Source of the DNA: Otis tarda
Taxonomy: Eukaryota > Chordata > Aves > Otidiformes > Otididae
Direction: 5' to 3'
Assembly (NCBI GenBank): GCA_026413225.1
Contig: CM048591.1
Location: forward strand, 47,451,803-47,515,802
Length of the DNA: 64,000 bases
The notes under the pieces were generated by a model. That model did no database searches, had not been told where the DNA came from, and saw only the letters and a list, made by a program, of their open reading frames with translations. Shown one piece after another: positions 33,792 to 46,500 of this stretch. Position 1 is the stretch's first letter, and each line of letters begins with the position of its first letter. Position numbers and translations under genes: made by a program.

Positions 33792-34780
33792 TGTACTGGG
33801 TGTACATGGCAAGGTGTTGGCAGCAGGGAGGCTGGAGGGCTGGCCTCTGTAAGGCCACCACAGGACACAGCTGAGCCCATTAGCCAAGCTGATGGTGCCT
33901 CTGGAAAGCATATTAGAGAAAGAGTATAAAATGCTGCACAGCAGCTGTGAGAGAAGAGTGAAAGAAACAGCCCTGCAGACAGGGCACCAAGGTCAGTGAA
34001 GGAGGGGGAGGAGGAGCTCCAGGAACTGGAGCAAAGATTCCCCTGCAGCCCATGGTGCAGCCCATGATGAAGCAGGCTGTCCCTGTGCAGCCCACAGAGG
34101 AGCAGATACTCACCCTGCGGCCTGTGGAGAGCTCCACACCACAGCAAGTGGACATGCCCTGAAGGAAGCTGTAGCCCATAGAAAGCCCATGCTGGAGCAG
34201 GCTCCTGGCAGGAACTGTGGCCTGTGGAGAGGAGCCCATGCTGGAGCAGGTTTTCTGGCAGGAACTGCAGCCCACAGGGGACTTCCACTGGGGCAGTCTT
34301 TTCTTGAAGGACTGCACCCCTTGGAAAGGACCTATGCTGGAGCAGTTCATGAAGAACTGTATCCCATGGGAGACACCCCACACTGGAGCAGGGGAAAAGT
34401 GCAAGGAGGAAGGCTCAGCAGAGATGGAGTGTTATGAACTGACCTCAAACTCCATTCCCAAGCTCCCTGCACCACTTGGGAAGGTATGCAGGAGGTAGAA
34501 AATTCAGGAGTGAAGTTGAGCCTGGGAAGAGGAGAGGGGTGGGAGGAAGGTATTTTTAATTTTGTCTTTGTTTGTCACCATCCTACTCTATTGTTAATCA
34601 GCAATAAATGAACTTTTCCTCAGGTTGAGTCTATCTTGCCCATGATGGTAATTGGTAAGCAACCTCTATCTCAACTGAAGAACTTTCTCATCACACTTTC
34701 TCCCCCTGTTGTGTTGAGGAGAGGGACTGAGAGAACAGCTGGGTGGGCATGTGGCATCCAGGCAAGGTTAACCCACCACA
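33792..34780 (+). mobile_element. Solo LTR, about 1-kb avian ERV family with internal minisatellite
   Basis: Starts TGTACTGGGTGTACATGGCA and ends GGTTAACCCACCACA, the two ends of a widespread long bird LTR family. Sense is plus: a TATA-like AGTATAAAATG at about 33924, then a long block of imperfect repeats containing GCTGGAGCAGG (about 34020-34400), then AATAAA at about 34603 and a U5-like part. No clear target duplication was found, and no internal retroviral sequence adjoins it. A related LTR lies at 39593-40750. Long open frames on both strands here are by-products of the GC-rich repeats. Confidence 0.8.
34020..34400. repeat. Imperfect GGAGCAGG-type minisatellite inside the LTR
   Basis: The phrase 'cccatgctggagcagg' and variants recur about every 30-60 bp together with 'gcagcccatgg/cagcccacagg'. 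The array keeps frames open on both strands, which explains minus-strand openings of up to 206 codons that have no protein relatives I recognise. Confidence 0.7.
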
Positions 34781-37700
34781 ATACCATAAGGATTTCTTCT
34801 ACTCAACAGCCTTGTGTATCATTTTTTTTTTCCCTTGGCTAGGATAATTTTGGATGTAATTGAAAGTGGTGTGATTATATGAAAACCAAAGTTCATGAGG
34901 CAGAGAGATTAGCAGGTGACACCTGAGTCTTTGACATCTTTCATTCTCCCAAGTTAAATGTCGTTTCAGAGCTGTAAAATACAGTCACTGTTTTCTTAAC
35001 CCATGTCCAACCAAATTAACAGGTCGTCTTTGCCTAGGCTTGTTCTTTTTGTAGTGGAGATTTCAACCTATGCCAATTTTCTAGTGATGTTTCTTTCTCA
35101 ATACAAAAAAACCCACACCACGTTTTAAGTGTCTTAGCCCCTAATTATTTATTTGTTTCTAATAGTTTTAAAATTAGAAAGCAGGAGATTAAAGGCTGAG
35201 GGATATTATGTATTCTGGGTATGTCTGTGCAATGGGAAGGTCTTTGGAATTTAATAGTGGTTAGATAAAGCATGTATAATATAAATTACAGTGACTTCCA
35301 GCTTTAAAATAAAATTCCCTTTATGCAAGCAGCAAAACCAGAGATTTCTTATTAAAATGAGCATGCTAGACAGAAAACTCTCTCTAGAGACTACCTGCAA
35401 ACCCCTGAAACCAGTGACTACTGTGAGGTCAATGTGCTCTGACAAAACTATTAGGAGCTCCTACTAGCAGCTGCAACATAGCTGCATTGGCAGCTTGCTT
35501 GTCCATGACTGAAGCCTGTTACTCAACCTTTGCCAGAAGAGAATGTGTTTATACAGCAGAGGCCATTTACTTTTGTGTTTGCCTGTCAGGTTACTTAAGC
35601 AGAGCAACTGAAACTACCACCAAAACTCTGGAGTCCCTCCTTGTGACAGAGACCTTGTGACAATCGGGCCTCCTCCTTCCATCGAAAGCTCTGGGATCTA
35701 AGAGGGTTAGATGGTGGTTGCTAGTGACTGTAGAGGACTGAGCTGGATTCTGCAGGAAGTCTCACGCAGCCTTACACTTCTCATCAGGCACAGAAATGCA
35801 GGATCTAATGCTGGATTATTCTGACCCTGAAAGGGATGCACCTAATCAGAGGTTTCACCACCAAAAAAAAAAATAAAATAAAATAAAATGTTTACTTAAT
35901 TACACTGAAGTGCCAAAAGGGTAAAAATAGTGAAGAGGAAAGAGTATCTGAACTCAAATGAACTTGAGCAGAATTGTATGCCAGTATTTTTCCACTGCTG
36001 CAGGCACAAATATTGTTCATTGTTGCCATGCTGCTGCTGCTGTATTAGATGACTCTGAACTCCATCGCTGTGGTACCTGTTTGGAAGTCAGAAATGCTAC
36101 AGCACTGATATTTAAACTATCTAACACTATTTGGCAATTTGGTACACACTAGCCAGGATAAAGTTAGACAGAAAGAATGGTTGAGACAGGCTTTTTATAC
36201 TGCAGGGAAAAACTTGTATGCCTTTTCTATTTTCCCAGTGTTCAGGATTGCTATAATTTCAAACCCAGGGAGTAATGCAAAGAATGTAGCCCTAGTTGTT
36301 GCTCTTCTTATAATAGATTTCTTGCTTAGTTAGAATCTATTAGTAAGTTTGAGTATTTCCTGATTAAAATAAAAAGTATTCCTTTAAATCTCTCAGATCC
36401 AGCTAATTTATAAGTCTTTGTAATAGCATTCTTTCCTCCTTGCCATATGTGCTATTGTTTATTTATGCCAAGAATGCATATTAAGCTGGGGTATGTTCCA
36501 AATGTTAGTATAACAATTGTTATCTATGGTAATTATTACTTGCTGTTTGTAACAATCTGTTGCTTCAAAAAAAAGAGGATATTCCTTACCTAAACCGTAT
36601 CTTCTGCGCTAAGATGTTTCTGTTAATTGGTAGCTGTTACAGGTCTTCTTCAGTCCCAACTTGATGCTGGGTCTCCTTGAGGTAAGAATGATAAGCTACC
36701 TCCCTGTATCTCTCTTATCCAGGCAAAGCAAAATTACTGTACAGTTAGCCTTTGATATCTGCAGTTTGTTGTTAGGTACCAGACATTGTAGACTAGGTAC
36801 TATGTCAGTAGGTACTGTTTGAATAACAGTAATAAAATTGTGATCTGAAGAACCTATGCACTACTTACTTGGTTAATTTTCCTACTTGGAAAAAAAGATA
36901 CTGTTATTTCATTTGTGTTTGGCAGTTACAAAGGGAAAGTAGATCCAAGAACAGTTGTGAAGGAGCATTCACAAAGTATTTATGTAACTGCTGACTGTGT
37001 AATAATGACCCATGTGTTTGAGTCTCCTGACCCCAGCTGAGGAACCAGTGTACCAAATGCAGCACCTCTAAGGAGTGCTATGAATATCCAAAACTATTTT
37101 AGTTGGCAGACTGTATATGGTTAAATTGACATTTTTTTTTTGGCTCAGTATTTCTTTGTCCCCTGGTCTCTTTTCCCAGCTCACTGGTTAACATATTGAG
37201 TTGAGACTAAAAATCTTTCTTTCCTTCTCTTTTGTAAGTCACCATATACACTATGGAAAGTAATTTTACCTGTTTTCTCATCAATAAGTCAGATTATAAT
37301 AACTCTCCTGTAAGGCATATTGATATGTACTATGAAACTGAATTAAAAACCAACCGTTTCATCAAGTTGTATGAAAGATTGCTATGTATTTAGCTCTTTA
37401 ATCCACTGGTATGTTTCCTTTATGCTTCCTTCCCTTGATGTCTCCTTTGGAGTCTGCTTTTCTGACTGGCTAGTATTTGCACACAATGGGATTGTCCGAG
37501 GTCAGTTTCTAATCTGACTTCTTCAGTGGAATGGATTCCATATAGTTTTGCCCAACCAAATCCTATCTTGATTAGGTTTGTCAGTTCTATTCTTTCATTA
37601 GAGTATAATTCACTACACAGTGTGCTAATGATTAAATTGAACACAGGTCCAACAAGCTCTCGTCCAGGTAACACTCTCCTTTGAGTAAATGTAGTCAGCT

Positions 37701-39592
37701 TTTGCCTCATGGCTTCACTGGATGTGCATAAAACTTGTCAATGCCAATTGTGTTACACAGGTATGCATTTCCTACAGACGACTTAAGAATTACAAGCAGA
37801 TCAAACCTTGCGTTTAATACTTTTTCACTGAAAAATCCAGCATCATGCGTATACCACAAGTTATAATTGCACTCATAAGAGACTGCTTATTGCAAATGCT
37901 TATTAGATCAAATCCTTTACTATTCAGAACAGCACCAGTTACAGAAAAGGTGAGCAACGGAGAGAGCGAAGGGTGTGTTCATTAAAGACCTGGACAGCCT
38001 TTCAGAACCTTCTCCTCGTTTAACTTGTATGTAGCCTATAGAGATATTAGCTCTGCCACCAGAGGTGTACGGAATTATGCTGCCTTGAGCATGTACTATA
38101 TTATACAGGAGTTAGCAAGTCCGAACATTTTTTACTTCCATTTAATTTCTTCTCTATCTCTTTCTCAGTGTGCTACCCTATATAACTGAAAACATTACTT
38201 TATTGATGCAAGCTCTTAATATATTGTTTAAAATTCTCATTTGCTTATCAAAACCTGGATATGTAATTACCTCCAACGTTAATTGAAGCAAAACACACAA
38301 GGGAAGTAGGATCATCTTTGCCATGTGAGTACAAATAAACTGAAAGTCTTGCTTGTAGATTAAAATATTGAACTAAATACTGGTATATTAAAATAATACA
38401 GTAAATTCAATAATAAGAATCTTGTTTTCTAGCAAAATAAGAAATGTAATATTTTCTGGTGAGAAGTTTTAATCTCAATTATTTTACCCTAGACTTCCCC
38501 AGAGGCTTCCACTGGATGAGTATTGTTTACAAGCTTTCTGATAGTGTGAGCTCAGAGCTAATACACTCCCTTGAGAAAGGACCACAGGTTCTGCATTAAA
38601 AACCTCCATTATTATCAGTCCAAGTGCAGACAGGGAATCATGTTAGTGTTAACTACTTTAATGAGAATAAATTCTAGAAAAAATTTGTAGCCAAAACAGG
38701 CTCTAGACTCCTCAGTATAAATCACAAAATTAAACTTTTTATATTGGTCCATGCTAGTGTCATAGAGAACTGGTTTTGGAGTCAAATCAAAGGCAGGTGC
38801 AAGATAAGACTTACAGTGATATGCAGCATTTTCAGTAAATCTGTGATGTCCTTACAGAGTTGATCACCTTCAGTTTCCCGAGGAAGGTATCTGGTTTCTC
38901 ATGTTAGCAGCTATTCCTTAAATAGTTTCAAGAACTTTAGCATCACTGTTATTGAGACTTATGATCTCAATAACATCTGGAGCATATCAGACAACACTTC
39001 AAAATTTTCTTCACAAGCTAGTATGTGTGCATGTGCCTGCCTTCTGTATCTACAGGGTGTGGCTCAAGCCATACAGTCTTCTGCACACATTTTAAACTTT
39101 TATCCTTTCTTCTGGTGTTTGTATGCTTAGGGAAGGAGGAAGCACACCCAAACTAAAACGATTTAGGGAAAGTAGTACAGTTATCTTCTCCTATACAGGA
39201 TCATTCCTTTTACCCGTTACAGGAATTTCATTTCTTACAGTACATGCTACATGGTTAGTGGATGCTCAGATGTAGAAATTGGACTTCGTTTCACTATGAA
39301 CTCAAATTGCAATTTACCTAACCAAGCACTTGTCATGATTAACATTAGTTCAATTCTAGTGTTCAGTACTTGAATCACACTTGTCACAACTCTGTCTTTT
39401 CAGAAAATAAAATTGACAAATTTTTGAGGGGCTGTAGCTTAAAAAAAAAGAGGACCAATGAAATAGTAAAAGCCTAGAACACATTTAGATACACAGTTTT
39501 AATGTGAAATATTGTCATGATTAGACACTCAAGTATCTGGTATAAATACTAGAATTTGTTTTACTGGATATTGATAATTTTTTTTGTTTAAG
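34781..39592. other. Intergenic, nothing recognised apart from simple repeats
   Basis: AT-rich DNA with (AAAAT)n at about 35864-35890 and (CTG)4 near 36030. No exon, RNA gene or mobile element was recognised. Confidence 0.55.
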
Positions 39593-40750
39593 TGTGGTGG
39601 TTTTGTTTAGTGAGGGGGGGCCTAAGGTGGTAGCTTCTGTAGGAAACTGCTAGAAGTTGCTCCCCTTTGTTCAGTGGACTCAGCTGGACCTGGGGCGGAC
39701 CCGCTGCTGGCCAAGGCCGAGCCGATTGGTAGCAGAATGTTCCATGATAACACCTCTGCGATAACGTATTTAAGAAGGGGAAAACAGGAAAAAAAAAGAA
39801 AAGAGAAGATGTGAAGAAGCTAAGCGGGGGCAGAGGCGCAGAGGGGGAGGTGCAGGCCTCATGGGCCTTGCAGGCCTCACCCTCTGGCCTCTCACCAGGC
39901 GGCCGACTGGGCCCAACTCGGCCCGGCCCGGCTACAAGAAATGGAGAGGAGATGAGCTGGATGATGTGAAAAGATTCTGAGAGGCATCTGCCAGCCTGTT
40001 GTGAAGAACTTTTCTTGTCAGAGGAACGGCTGCAGATGCTAAGGTCAGTGAAGAAGGAGGGGGAGAAGTAATGCGGCTCCTGGCCAAGATTCCCCTGCAG
40101 CCTGTGGTGACGACCATGGTGGAGCAGGTTGTCCCCCTGCAGCCCATGGAGGTCCACGGAGGAGCAGAGATCCACTTGGAGCCCGTGAAGGATACCACAT
40201 CGGGGGAGGTGGATGCCTGAAGGCGGCTGTGGCCCGTGGAGGGCCCACTGGGACAGCTGTTCTGGAGAGACTGCACCCCGTGGAAGAGATGACCCACACC
40301 GGAGCAGTTTCACGAAGGACTGTGGTGTATAGGTGGGACCCCACAACAGAGCAGGGGAGGAATGTGAGGAGTTCTTCCCCCGACCATGAAGGAGCGGCGT
40401 AAAACAACGCGTGATGAACTGACTGCAACCCCCATTCCCTCTTCCCGCCTTGTGCCGCTCGGGGGTGGGGAAGGTAGTAGAGATAATGTTAAGCTTGGGA
40501 AGAGGGAGGGGTGGAGGGAGGTTTATCTTGTTCTCTGTCTCATTATGCTGCTGTTTGTAGTAATAAATGAATAGTTTTCCCCAAGTTGAGTCTGTTTTGC
40601 CCGTAACAGTAACTTTAGGGATTTTTCCCTGTCCTTATCTCAAACCTTGAGCCATTTTTCCTTATATTATCTCCCCTATTCTCTTGGAGGGTGGGGGGAG
40701 TGAGAGAGAGACTGCGTAGTCTGGTCCCGATCAGGGCTGAACTACGACGC
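39593..40750 (+). mobile_element. Solo LTR, long avian ERV family related to 33792-34780
   Basis: Begins TGTGGTGGTTTTGTTTAG and ends near GAACTACGACGC. TAAG flanks it on both sides (39589-39592 and 40751-40754), a likely target duplication. Sense is plus: a TATTTAAGAAGGGG promoter-like motif at about 39766, the same GAAGGACTGCACCCCG-type repeat block as the other copy at about 40060-40360, AATAAA at about 40562, and a U5-like CCCAAGTTGAGTCTGTTTTGCCCG stretch shared with it. No coding interior remains. The 252-codon opening on the minus strand is a by-product. Confidence 0.8.
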
Positions 40751-40795
40751 TAAGATATATAATCTTTTCACTGGGTATTGTGCAATTAATGAAAA

Positions 40796-42255
40796 TAGAA
40801 TCATCACATAGAGTTGGAAGGGACTTTTAAAGGTCATCTAGTCCAACTCCCCTGCAAAAAGCAAGGACATCTTCAATTAGAACAGACTGCTCAGAGCCCC
40901 ATTCCACTGTTTCACCATCCTCATTGTAAGAATTTCTTCCTTATATCTATTCTAAATCTGTCTCCTTCTAGTTTAAACTCATTACCCCTTGTCCTTTTGC
41001 AACAGACCCTGATAAAAAGTTTCTCCCGATCTTTCTTGTAGGCCCTCTTGAAGTACTGGAAGGCTGCTATAAGGTTTCCCCAGAGGCTCCTCTTCTCCAG
41101 GCTGAACAGTCCCAACTATCTCAGCCTGTCCTCATAGATACGTGCTCCAGCCCTCTGATCATCTCCGTGGCTCTCCTCTGGACTCACTCCAAGAGGCCCA
41201 CATCCTTATTGTGTTGGGGGCTCCAGAACCGTATGCAGTACTCTGGTGTAGTCTCATAAGAGCAGAGTAGAGGGGCAGAATCACCTCCCTCGACCTGCTG
41301 GCCATGCTTCTTTTGACGCAGTTGGCTTTCTGGGCTGCAAGCACACATTGCCAGCTCATGTTGAACTTCTTATCCACCAGCACTCCCAAGTCCTTTTCCT
41401 CTCAATCCATTCTCCACCCAGCTTGTATTTGTGCCTGGGATTGGCCCAACCTACATTCTCTTGGCCTTGTTAAACTTCATGAGGTTTGCACAGGCCCAGC
41501 TCTCCAGCCTGTCAAGGTCCCTCTGGATGGCATCCCTCCCCTCCAGCATGTTGACTGCACCACACCGCATGGTCTTGTCAGTGAACTTGCTATCCCACTG
41601 TCCATGTAATCAACAAAGATGTTAAACAGAGTCAGTCCCGATACCAACCCCAGAGGAATGCCACTCGTCACCAGTCTCCACTTGAACACTGAGTCGTTGA
41701 CCACAACTCTTTGAGTGTGGTCATCCAGCCAATTTCTTATCCAGCAAGTGGTCCATCTGTCAAACCCATGTTTCTCCAGTTTAGAGACAAGGATGTGGTG
41801 TGGGACATTGTCAAATGCCTTGCACAAGCCCAGGTGATGATGTCAGTTGCTCATCCCTTATCCGCTGATGCTGTCACCCTGTCATAGAAGGCCACCAAAT
41901 TGGTCAGGCACGATCTGCCCTTAGTGAAGCCATGTTGACTGTAACCAATCACTTTCTTGGATTCCATGTGCCTTAGCATGGTTTTCAGGAGAATCTGCTC
42001 CATGACCTTGCCAGGCACAGAGATGAGGTGAAACTCATTGGTCTCTAGTTCCTTGCGTCTCCCTTATTTCCCTTTATAAAAATGGGGGTTATGTTACCCC
42101 TTTTCCAGTCAGTGTGGACCTCACTGGACTGCCCTGACTTCTCAAATATGCTGGACAGTGTCTTGGCAACTTCACCTGCCAGTTCCCTTGGGAGCCACGG
42201 ATGCATCTTATCAGGTCCCACAGACTTGTGCACCTTCAGGTTCCTTAGATGGTCT
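40796..42255 (-). mobile_element. CR1 LINE, 1.46 kb, same altered subfamily as 20850-22670
   Basis: From the 3' hairpin block (TTGGAAGGGACTTTTAAAGGTCATCTAGTCC) through the C-terminal ORF2 region and RT domain in antisense, ending near 42255 at the '[11 protein letters not shown]' segment. ORF2 is broken into several frames. Between about 41500 and 42030 it is very close to the copy in SPIN1 intron 5, including the roughly 13-bp loss before the catalytic motif and the FTDKT reading. Lies 1 kb upstream of the NXNL2 CpG island. Confidence 0.93.
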
Positions 42256-42839
42256 TGATTAGACAATGTACCAGATGTGGTTATCACCCTGTCATGAGTC
42301 TTTAATTAAACTGTAATTTAAGTCTCCTACAGCCAAATCATGTTTTATTTCCTTTTTGCAGGTTGCTTTAGGCAGAAGAGATTGCCTATTCGTCTATTGC
42401 TATAGATTGCCTATAATGCTATTTTTATTAATTTCTAACTCAGTATCAGCTAATGAGAAAAAAAAAAAAAAGCATTATTCAAGTCAAATACATGATAAAT
42501 ACCACTCAAATAAAATGAGAATTCCTGCGCTGCTTGGACAGGGAACAGGCAACCCCTTTTACAAGCAGAATTTGGATGGTTTTCCGTGCTAGGAAAAAAA
42601 AAATCCAGTGCCATATGTACAAGAAAAAGAAAAGTCCAGTGCCAAAGCTGACCAAGCCTTGTGATGAGAGAGAAGGGGACATCCATGGCACGCTGGAGAG
42701 GCCTGATGTTGGTGTGAAGGTGATCACTGCTTAAACCCGTTAAGGGCTGGGTAACTTCAGCAGCCTTAGGAAGTCTGGAATCGCATTTGCCTTCCCAAAA
42801 AAAAGGCGATTTGGCACTCAGAGGACCAAGAGGAGAAAC
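42256..42839. other. Intergenic up to the NXNL2 CpG island
   Basis: AT-rich sequence with an A-run at about 42459-42471, changing to GC-rich after about 42780. It contains two short similar phrases (AAAATCCAGTGCCATATGTACAAG and AAGAAAAGTCCAGTGCCAAAG, each partly). No gene was recognised. Confidence 0.5.
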
Positions 42840-43053
42840 ACCTTTGGAACAAACAGCCCCGCCAGGCAACCGCACGGCAGCCACCACCAGGCCGCCAGCC
42901 AGCGCCCTCCCCTCAGCGCCCCGGTGCTGCGGCCGTGGGCTGCCTGCCCCGCGCCACCGACCGCACCGGCAGCCGGCGGGGCGGGGCCACGCCCTCCTGA
43001 CGCGGCCACTGGCCAGCGTCGTTATCAGTCAGCGGTGGGCGGACCCAGGCGGC

Positions 43054-43060
43054 TATAAAA
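43054..43060 (+). promoter_or_regulatory. NXNL2: TATA box of NXNL2
   Basis: TATAAAA in the context GGCGGCTATAAAAGCGGCG. A start of transcription about 25-30 bp downstream (near 43085) would give a 5' UTR of about 140 nt. GC boxes lie 20-80 bp upstream. The TSS is inferred. Confidence 0.75.
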
Positions 43061-43227
43061 GCGGCGGGCTGAGGGCGTGGGGCTGCGGTGGGGTCGTGTG
43101 GGTTCGGGGTCGTGCAGAGCTGTTGCAGCGGGCGGGCTGAGTGGGGCGGCCGCACCGGGGCTCAGCCGGACTTGCAGCCGCTGGTGCCGCTCCGCTGCGT
43201 CCCGCGGGGCCGGCCGGTGCCAGCAGC

Positions 43228-43529
43228 ATGGTGGATGTGTTCAGCGGGCGGGTCCTGGTCAGCAAGGACGGCCGTAGCGTGGACCCCGAGGAGGCCCTGC
43301 AGAACAAGGTCGTGGGCCTGTACTTCTCTGCCGGCTGGTGCTCGCCGTGCCGCGACTTCACCCCCGTCCTCTGCGACTTCTACACGGAGCTGCTGGAGGA
43401 GACCGAGCCCCCCGCCCCTTTCGAGGTCGTCTTCATCTCCTCCGACCACAGCGCCGAGGAGATGGCGGGCTACATGCGTGCCATGCACGGGGACTGGCTG
43501 GCCCTGCCCTTCCACGACCCCTACAAGCA
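43228..43529 (+). CDS. NXNL2: NXNL2 exon 1 (residues 1-100 and part of 101)
   Basis: Holds the thioredoxin beta1-alpha-beta half with the WCSPC site and ends ...FHDPYK plus CA. The donor is CA|GTGAGT. Reading on without splicing gives CAG then TGA at once, so a transcript retaining the intron would encode a 101-residue protein ending ...DPYKQ. Codon use is strongly GC-rich because the exon is inside the CpG island, unlike AT-rich exon 2. Confidence 0.96.
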
Positions 43530-46500
43530 GTGAGTACTGCCGGCGGCCACCCCCGACCCCGCCCGGGCCTTCCCGTCGGGGCGGGGTGGGCTGGCTCCCG
43601 GCCGCCACCCTCTGTGCGGGCAGTCCCGCACAGGGGGCTCGGGGCGGCGATGCCTTTAACAGCGGCGTAACCCACCGGCGGCGTCTCTGATGCGAAGCCT
43701 CCCCGGGACACCTCCCTCCCCGCCCTCCTGGTCCGCCCCTTCCCTTCCCGCTGAACGCCCTGGCACCCAGCTTGCAGCCGCTTCTCTGTGGTGAAGCGCG
43801 GGTCCAGCGCCCCGTCGGGCCGGCCCTGCCCTCCTCCTGCCCGGCTGCCGCCCGCTGGCCCTCCCTGCGGTCCCACGGGCGTGAGCCGCAAAGCAGCCTT
43901 AAATCAACGGCTCACTTTCCTCAGAGCAGTAACCTGGTTTTAGCCTGTTAGATCCATGAAGAACACGATGAAGGAAAACTAGTTTTGTGTACTTAATTTA
44001 AGATTTTAAGAGTCTTTGAGGAAGGGTTAATGAAGACCCCAGATATTAACAATATTATGTGAATAGCGTGTCAAAACTGAACTAATGGTAAATGAGGATC
44101 AAGTGGTTCAGCCTGCAGAGGAGAAGGCTCTGGGGAGACCTCATAGTGACCTTCCGGTACCTACAGCGGGGCTGACAGGGAAGAACTTTTTAGCAAGGCC
44201 TGTAGTGACAGGACTAGGGATAATGGTTTTAAGATAGAGGGAGGTAGACTCAGGTTAGATATTAGGAAAAATTTTTGTACAATGGGGGTGGTAGAACACT
44301 GGAACAGGTTGCCCAGAGAGGTGGTGGATGCCCCATCCCTGGAAACATTCAAGGCCAGGTTGGATGAGGCTCTGAGCAACCTGATCTAGGTGAAGATGTT
44401 GCTGCTCGTTGTAGGGGATGTTGGACTAGATGACCTTTGAAGGTCCCCTCTGACCCTAACTATTCTATGATTGCTTTTGTCAGCACAGCAGCAGTTGTTA
44501 CTAAGCTTGTTCTTAGCTGTCTAGCTTGTAAGTGCTCTGGAAAAAAAAGTCAAATGAAGGAGCAGCAAAATTCCTAGCTGAACAGAGAACTCTATTCCAG
44601 TGCTTCCAGCTAGTGTTCTGTTAACTCTAGATCCATCCCTGTGTGCCACCTGGCACAGAGCTAAGTTACACCCTGGCTACTCACTCAGTGTGGAGCAGGT
44701 CTGCTAATCTTGTTTTGTCAGTGCACTTTGACAACCTCAAGAGCAAATCACCTGAAGCCAGGAACTATTTTGTTCTTCCTTAGCTCATTCCTGTACATCA
44801 GCAGCCAATTAAGGTTAGGCCTTTTCAACAACACTTTCCATTGGCTTAAAAATAGATTGAAATAGCAATACTGTTTTCCATCATTCTCCAAAGGCTCCGC
44901 AGGCAGTAACTGTATTTGGTAACTACTAATCTTAATAGAATTCAGGCAAACTTCTGATGGAAAGGTAGCACTTGAAGATAGTGCATCCAGCAAGCTGTTT
45001 CGTATAGACCATGGGAATGTGCTTACAGCTTGAGCCTCTATGGATTAGATGTCTATTTCTGACTCTGCTCTTGACCAGGTCATGTGGAATGGAGGTACAG
45101 AGATGGTTTAATTGGCTTTTCAGTGGCAGTCTGTAATGCTCTTCAGAATCCTTTAGAGAAACACAGCATGTGCTGTCACAAATAGCTGTGAGATCATAGT
45201 GTTTGAAGTGGCTTACTGAAGAGCAAAGTGCAGAGGGATATGAAAAAGCAATAATTTTGAAGTTGTTTCTTGCGTATAATAATAAAGGAGATGTTCAGGG
45301 TGCTTAGTTTGAATTAACTGGTAGTTTGGCTTCAGAGATAGTAGTGAATTGTTGTAGACTTAAAGCGGATGGATGTCTGTTCACTGAACCAAACTATAAT
45401 TCTGGCTGGATACTAGTTCTAAGTAGGATTACAATTTTTAAATTGTCTCACAGAAATTAATAATTTAATTATTAATATTTATTAAAATTGACATATTTAT
45501 TAACATTTGTTATTCATTAATATATTTAAAGTTCCATTGTAAATAACTTGAATTGGTTGCTCTCTTGTGGACTATGTAAAGAAGGCATTTCAGTATCTTC
45601 CGTGAAGTTAAAATATTCTAACTGGTGACTTCCGTGTTTGAGATGCATAATTGCAGCATAGGCTGAAGTCTCTTCTAGGTACAAGAGCCAATCTTAAGTT
45701 TGCCATCTAAAACACATTTCATGGATGGAAGCGTGGAGTTTCTTGGGGATTAATTTTATCATCTTAAGAAACAGCCTGCATTCATACTTGCAGTGTATGA
45801 AGTGTAATGCCTTGCACATACCTGCGGAGCAGGATCTTAAGATTCTTCCATGCTGTCAGCTCTGACTCTTCCCTGAGATGGGACTACACCTTTGCTACTT
45901 CGTGTAGTCTGTGGCATGTCTAATAGGAAATACTGCTCCTGATGCCTTGACTGTTTGCAGCTTTAATGTTGATTTTCACTGCCTGGGGCACAAGCTTTTG
46001 GTGCTTGCAGGGATGTGTGAAGACAATCTAGTATGAAGAGAGCACTGGGAGGAGAAAGGGAATAGCAGAGAGGAAGAGCAAGAGTAGGACAGAATGTGTC
46101 AACAACAAATACGAGGAAATGGGGACTGATGTTTTAATTATTATATGCAAAGACATTCTCCTGTGTTTATACTGAGCTCTACTGTGAAAGGTTTCATTCT
46201 CTGTGAGCATGACTAGTACATGCTAGTAGTTCTTGCACGGTGCCAGATAGGTATTTACTGAGTCCATGTCCTGTAGACCTTAGTGAAAATGAGAATCCCA
46301 AAGAATTCCTGAAAAAGGAAAATAAAAAGTGTATGCTTATGTCTTAATTAGGAAGCTTTAGGTATGAGGGTGGATTGGCATGTATTGGGATATGTGGGGG
46401 GCAGGGAGGCTAAAAAAGGAAGGTGAAAGGAGGAGAATGAAAGTATCTGAGCAGTTAATAGCTGTTGCCTGTTCTTAGTCTTTTTAGACTGCTATCCCAA

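Larger units (their letters stand above)
42840..43870. promoter_or_regulatory. NXNL2: CpG island covering NXNL2 promoter and exon 1
   Basis: A sharp switch from AT-rich DNA to GC-rich, CpG-dense sequence spans about 1 kb around exon 1. It includes a consensus GC box GGGGCGGGGCC at 42978-42988 and a GGTGGGCGG at about 43036, then the TATA box. Such islands mark the promoter of a host gene. Confidence 0.85.

Noticed and set aside
34020-34400. Regularly recurring GCTGGAGCAGG phrases resembling a repeat-spacer array
   Set aside because: Unit lengths and spacers are irregular and related to each other, the host is a vertebrate, and the array is internal to an LTR; not CRISPR.
33761-34404. Minus-strand open frames of 206 and 163 codons
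   Set aside because: They lie inside the solo LTR with GC-rich minisatellite units, overlap in different frames, and have low-complexity repeated composition.
39588-40428. Minus-strand open frames of 252 and 127 codons
   Set aside because: Same situation in the related LTR at 39593-40750; the strand is antisense to the LTR and no domain is visible.
33792-40750. The two 1-kb LTRs as the ends of one provirus
   Set aside because: They differ too much in sequence and length, and the DNA between them is unique-looking AT-rich sequence without retroviral genes.
43077-43891. Several overlapping open frames of 100-200 codons on both strands around NXNL2 exon 1
   Set aside because: Side effect of CpG-island composition (few stop codons). 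Only the frame from 43228 matches a known protein; an apparent upstream extension to 43141 begins with GTG, not ATG.
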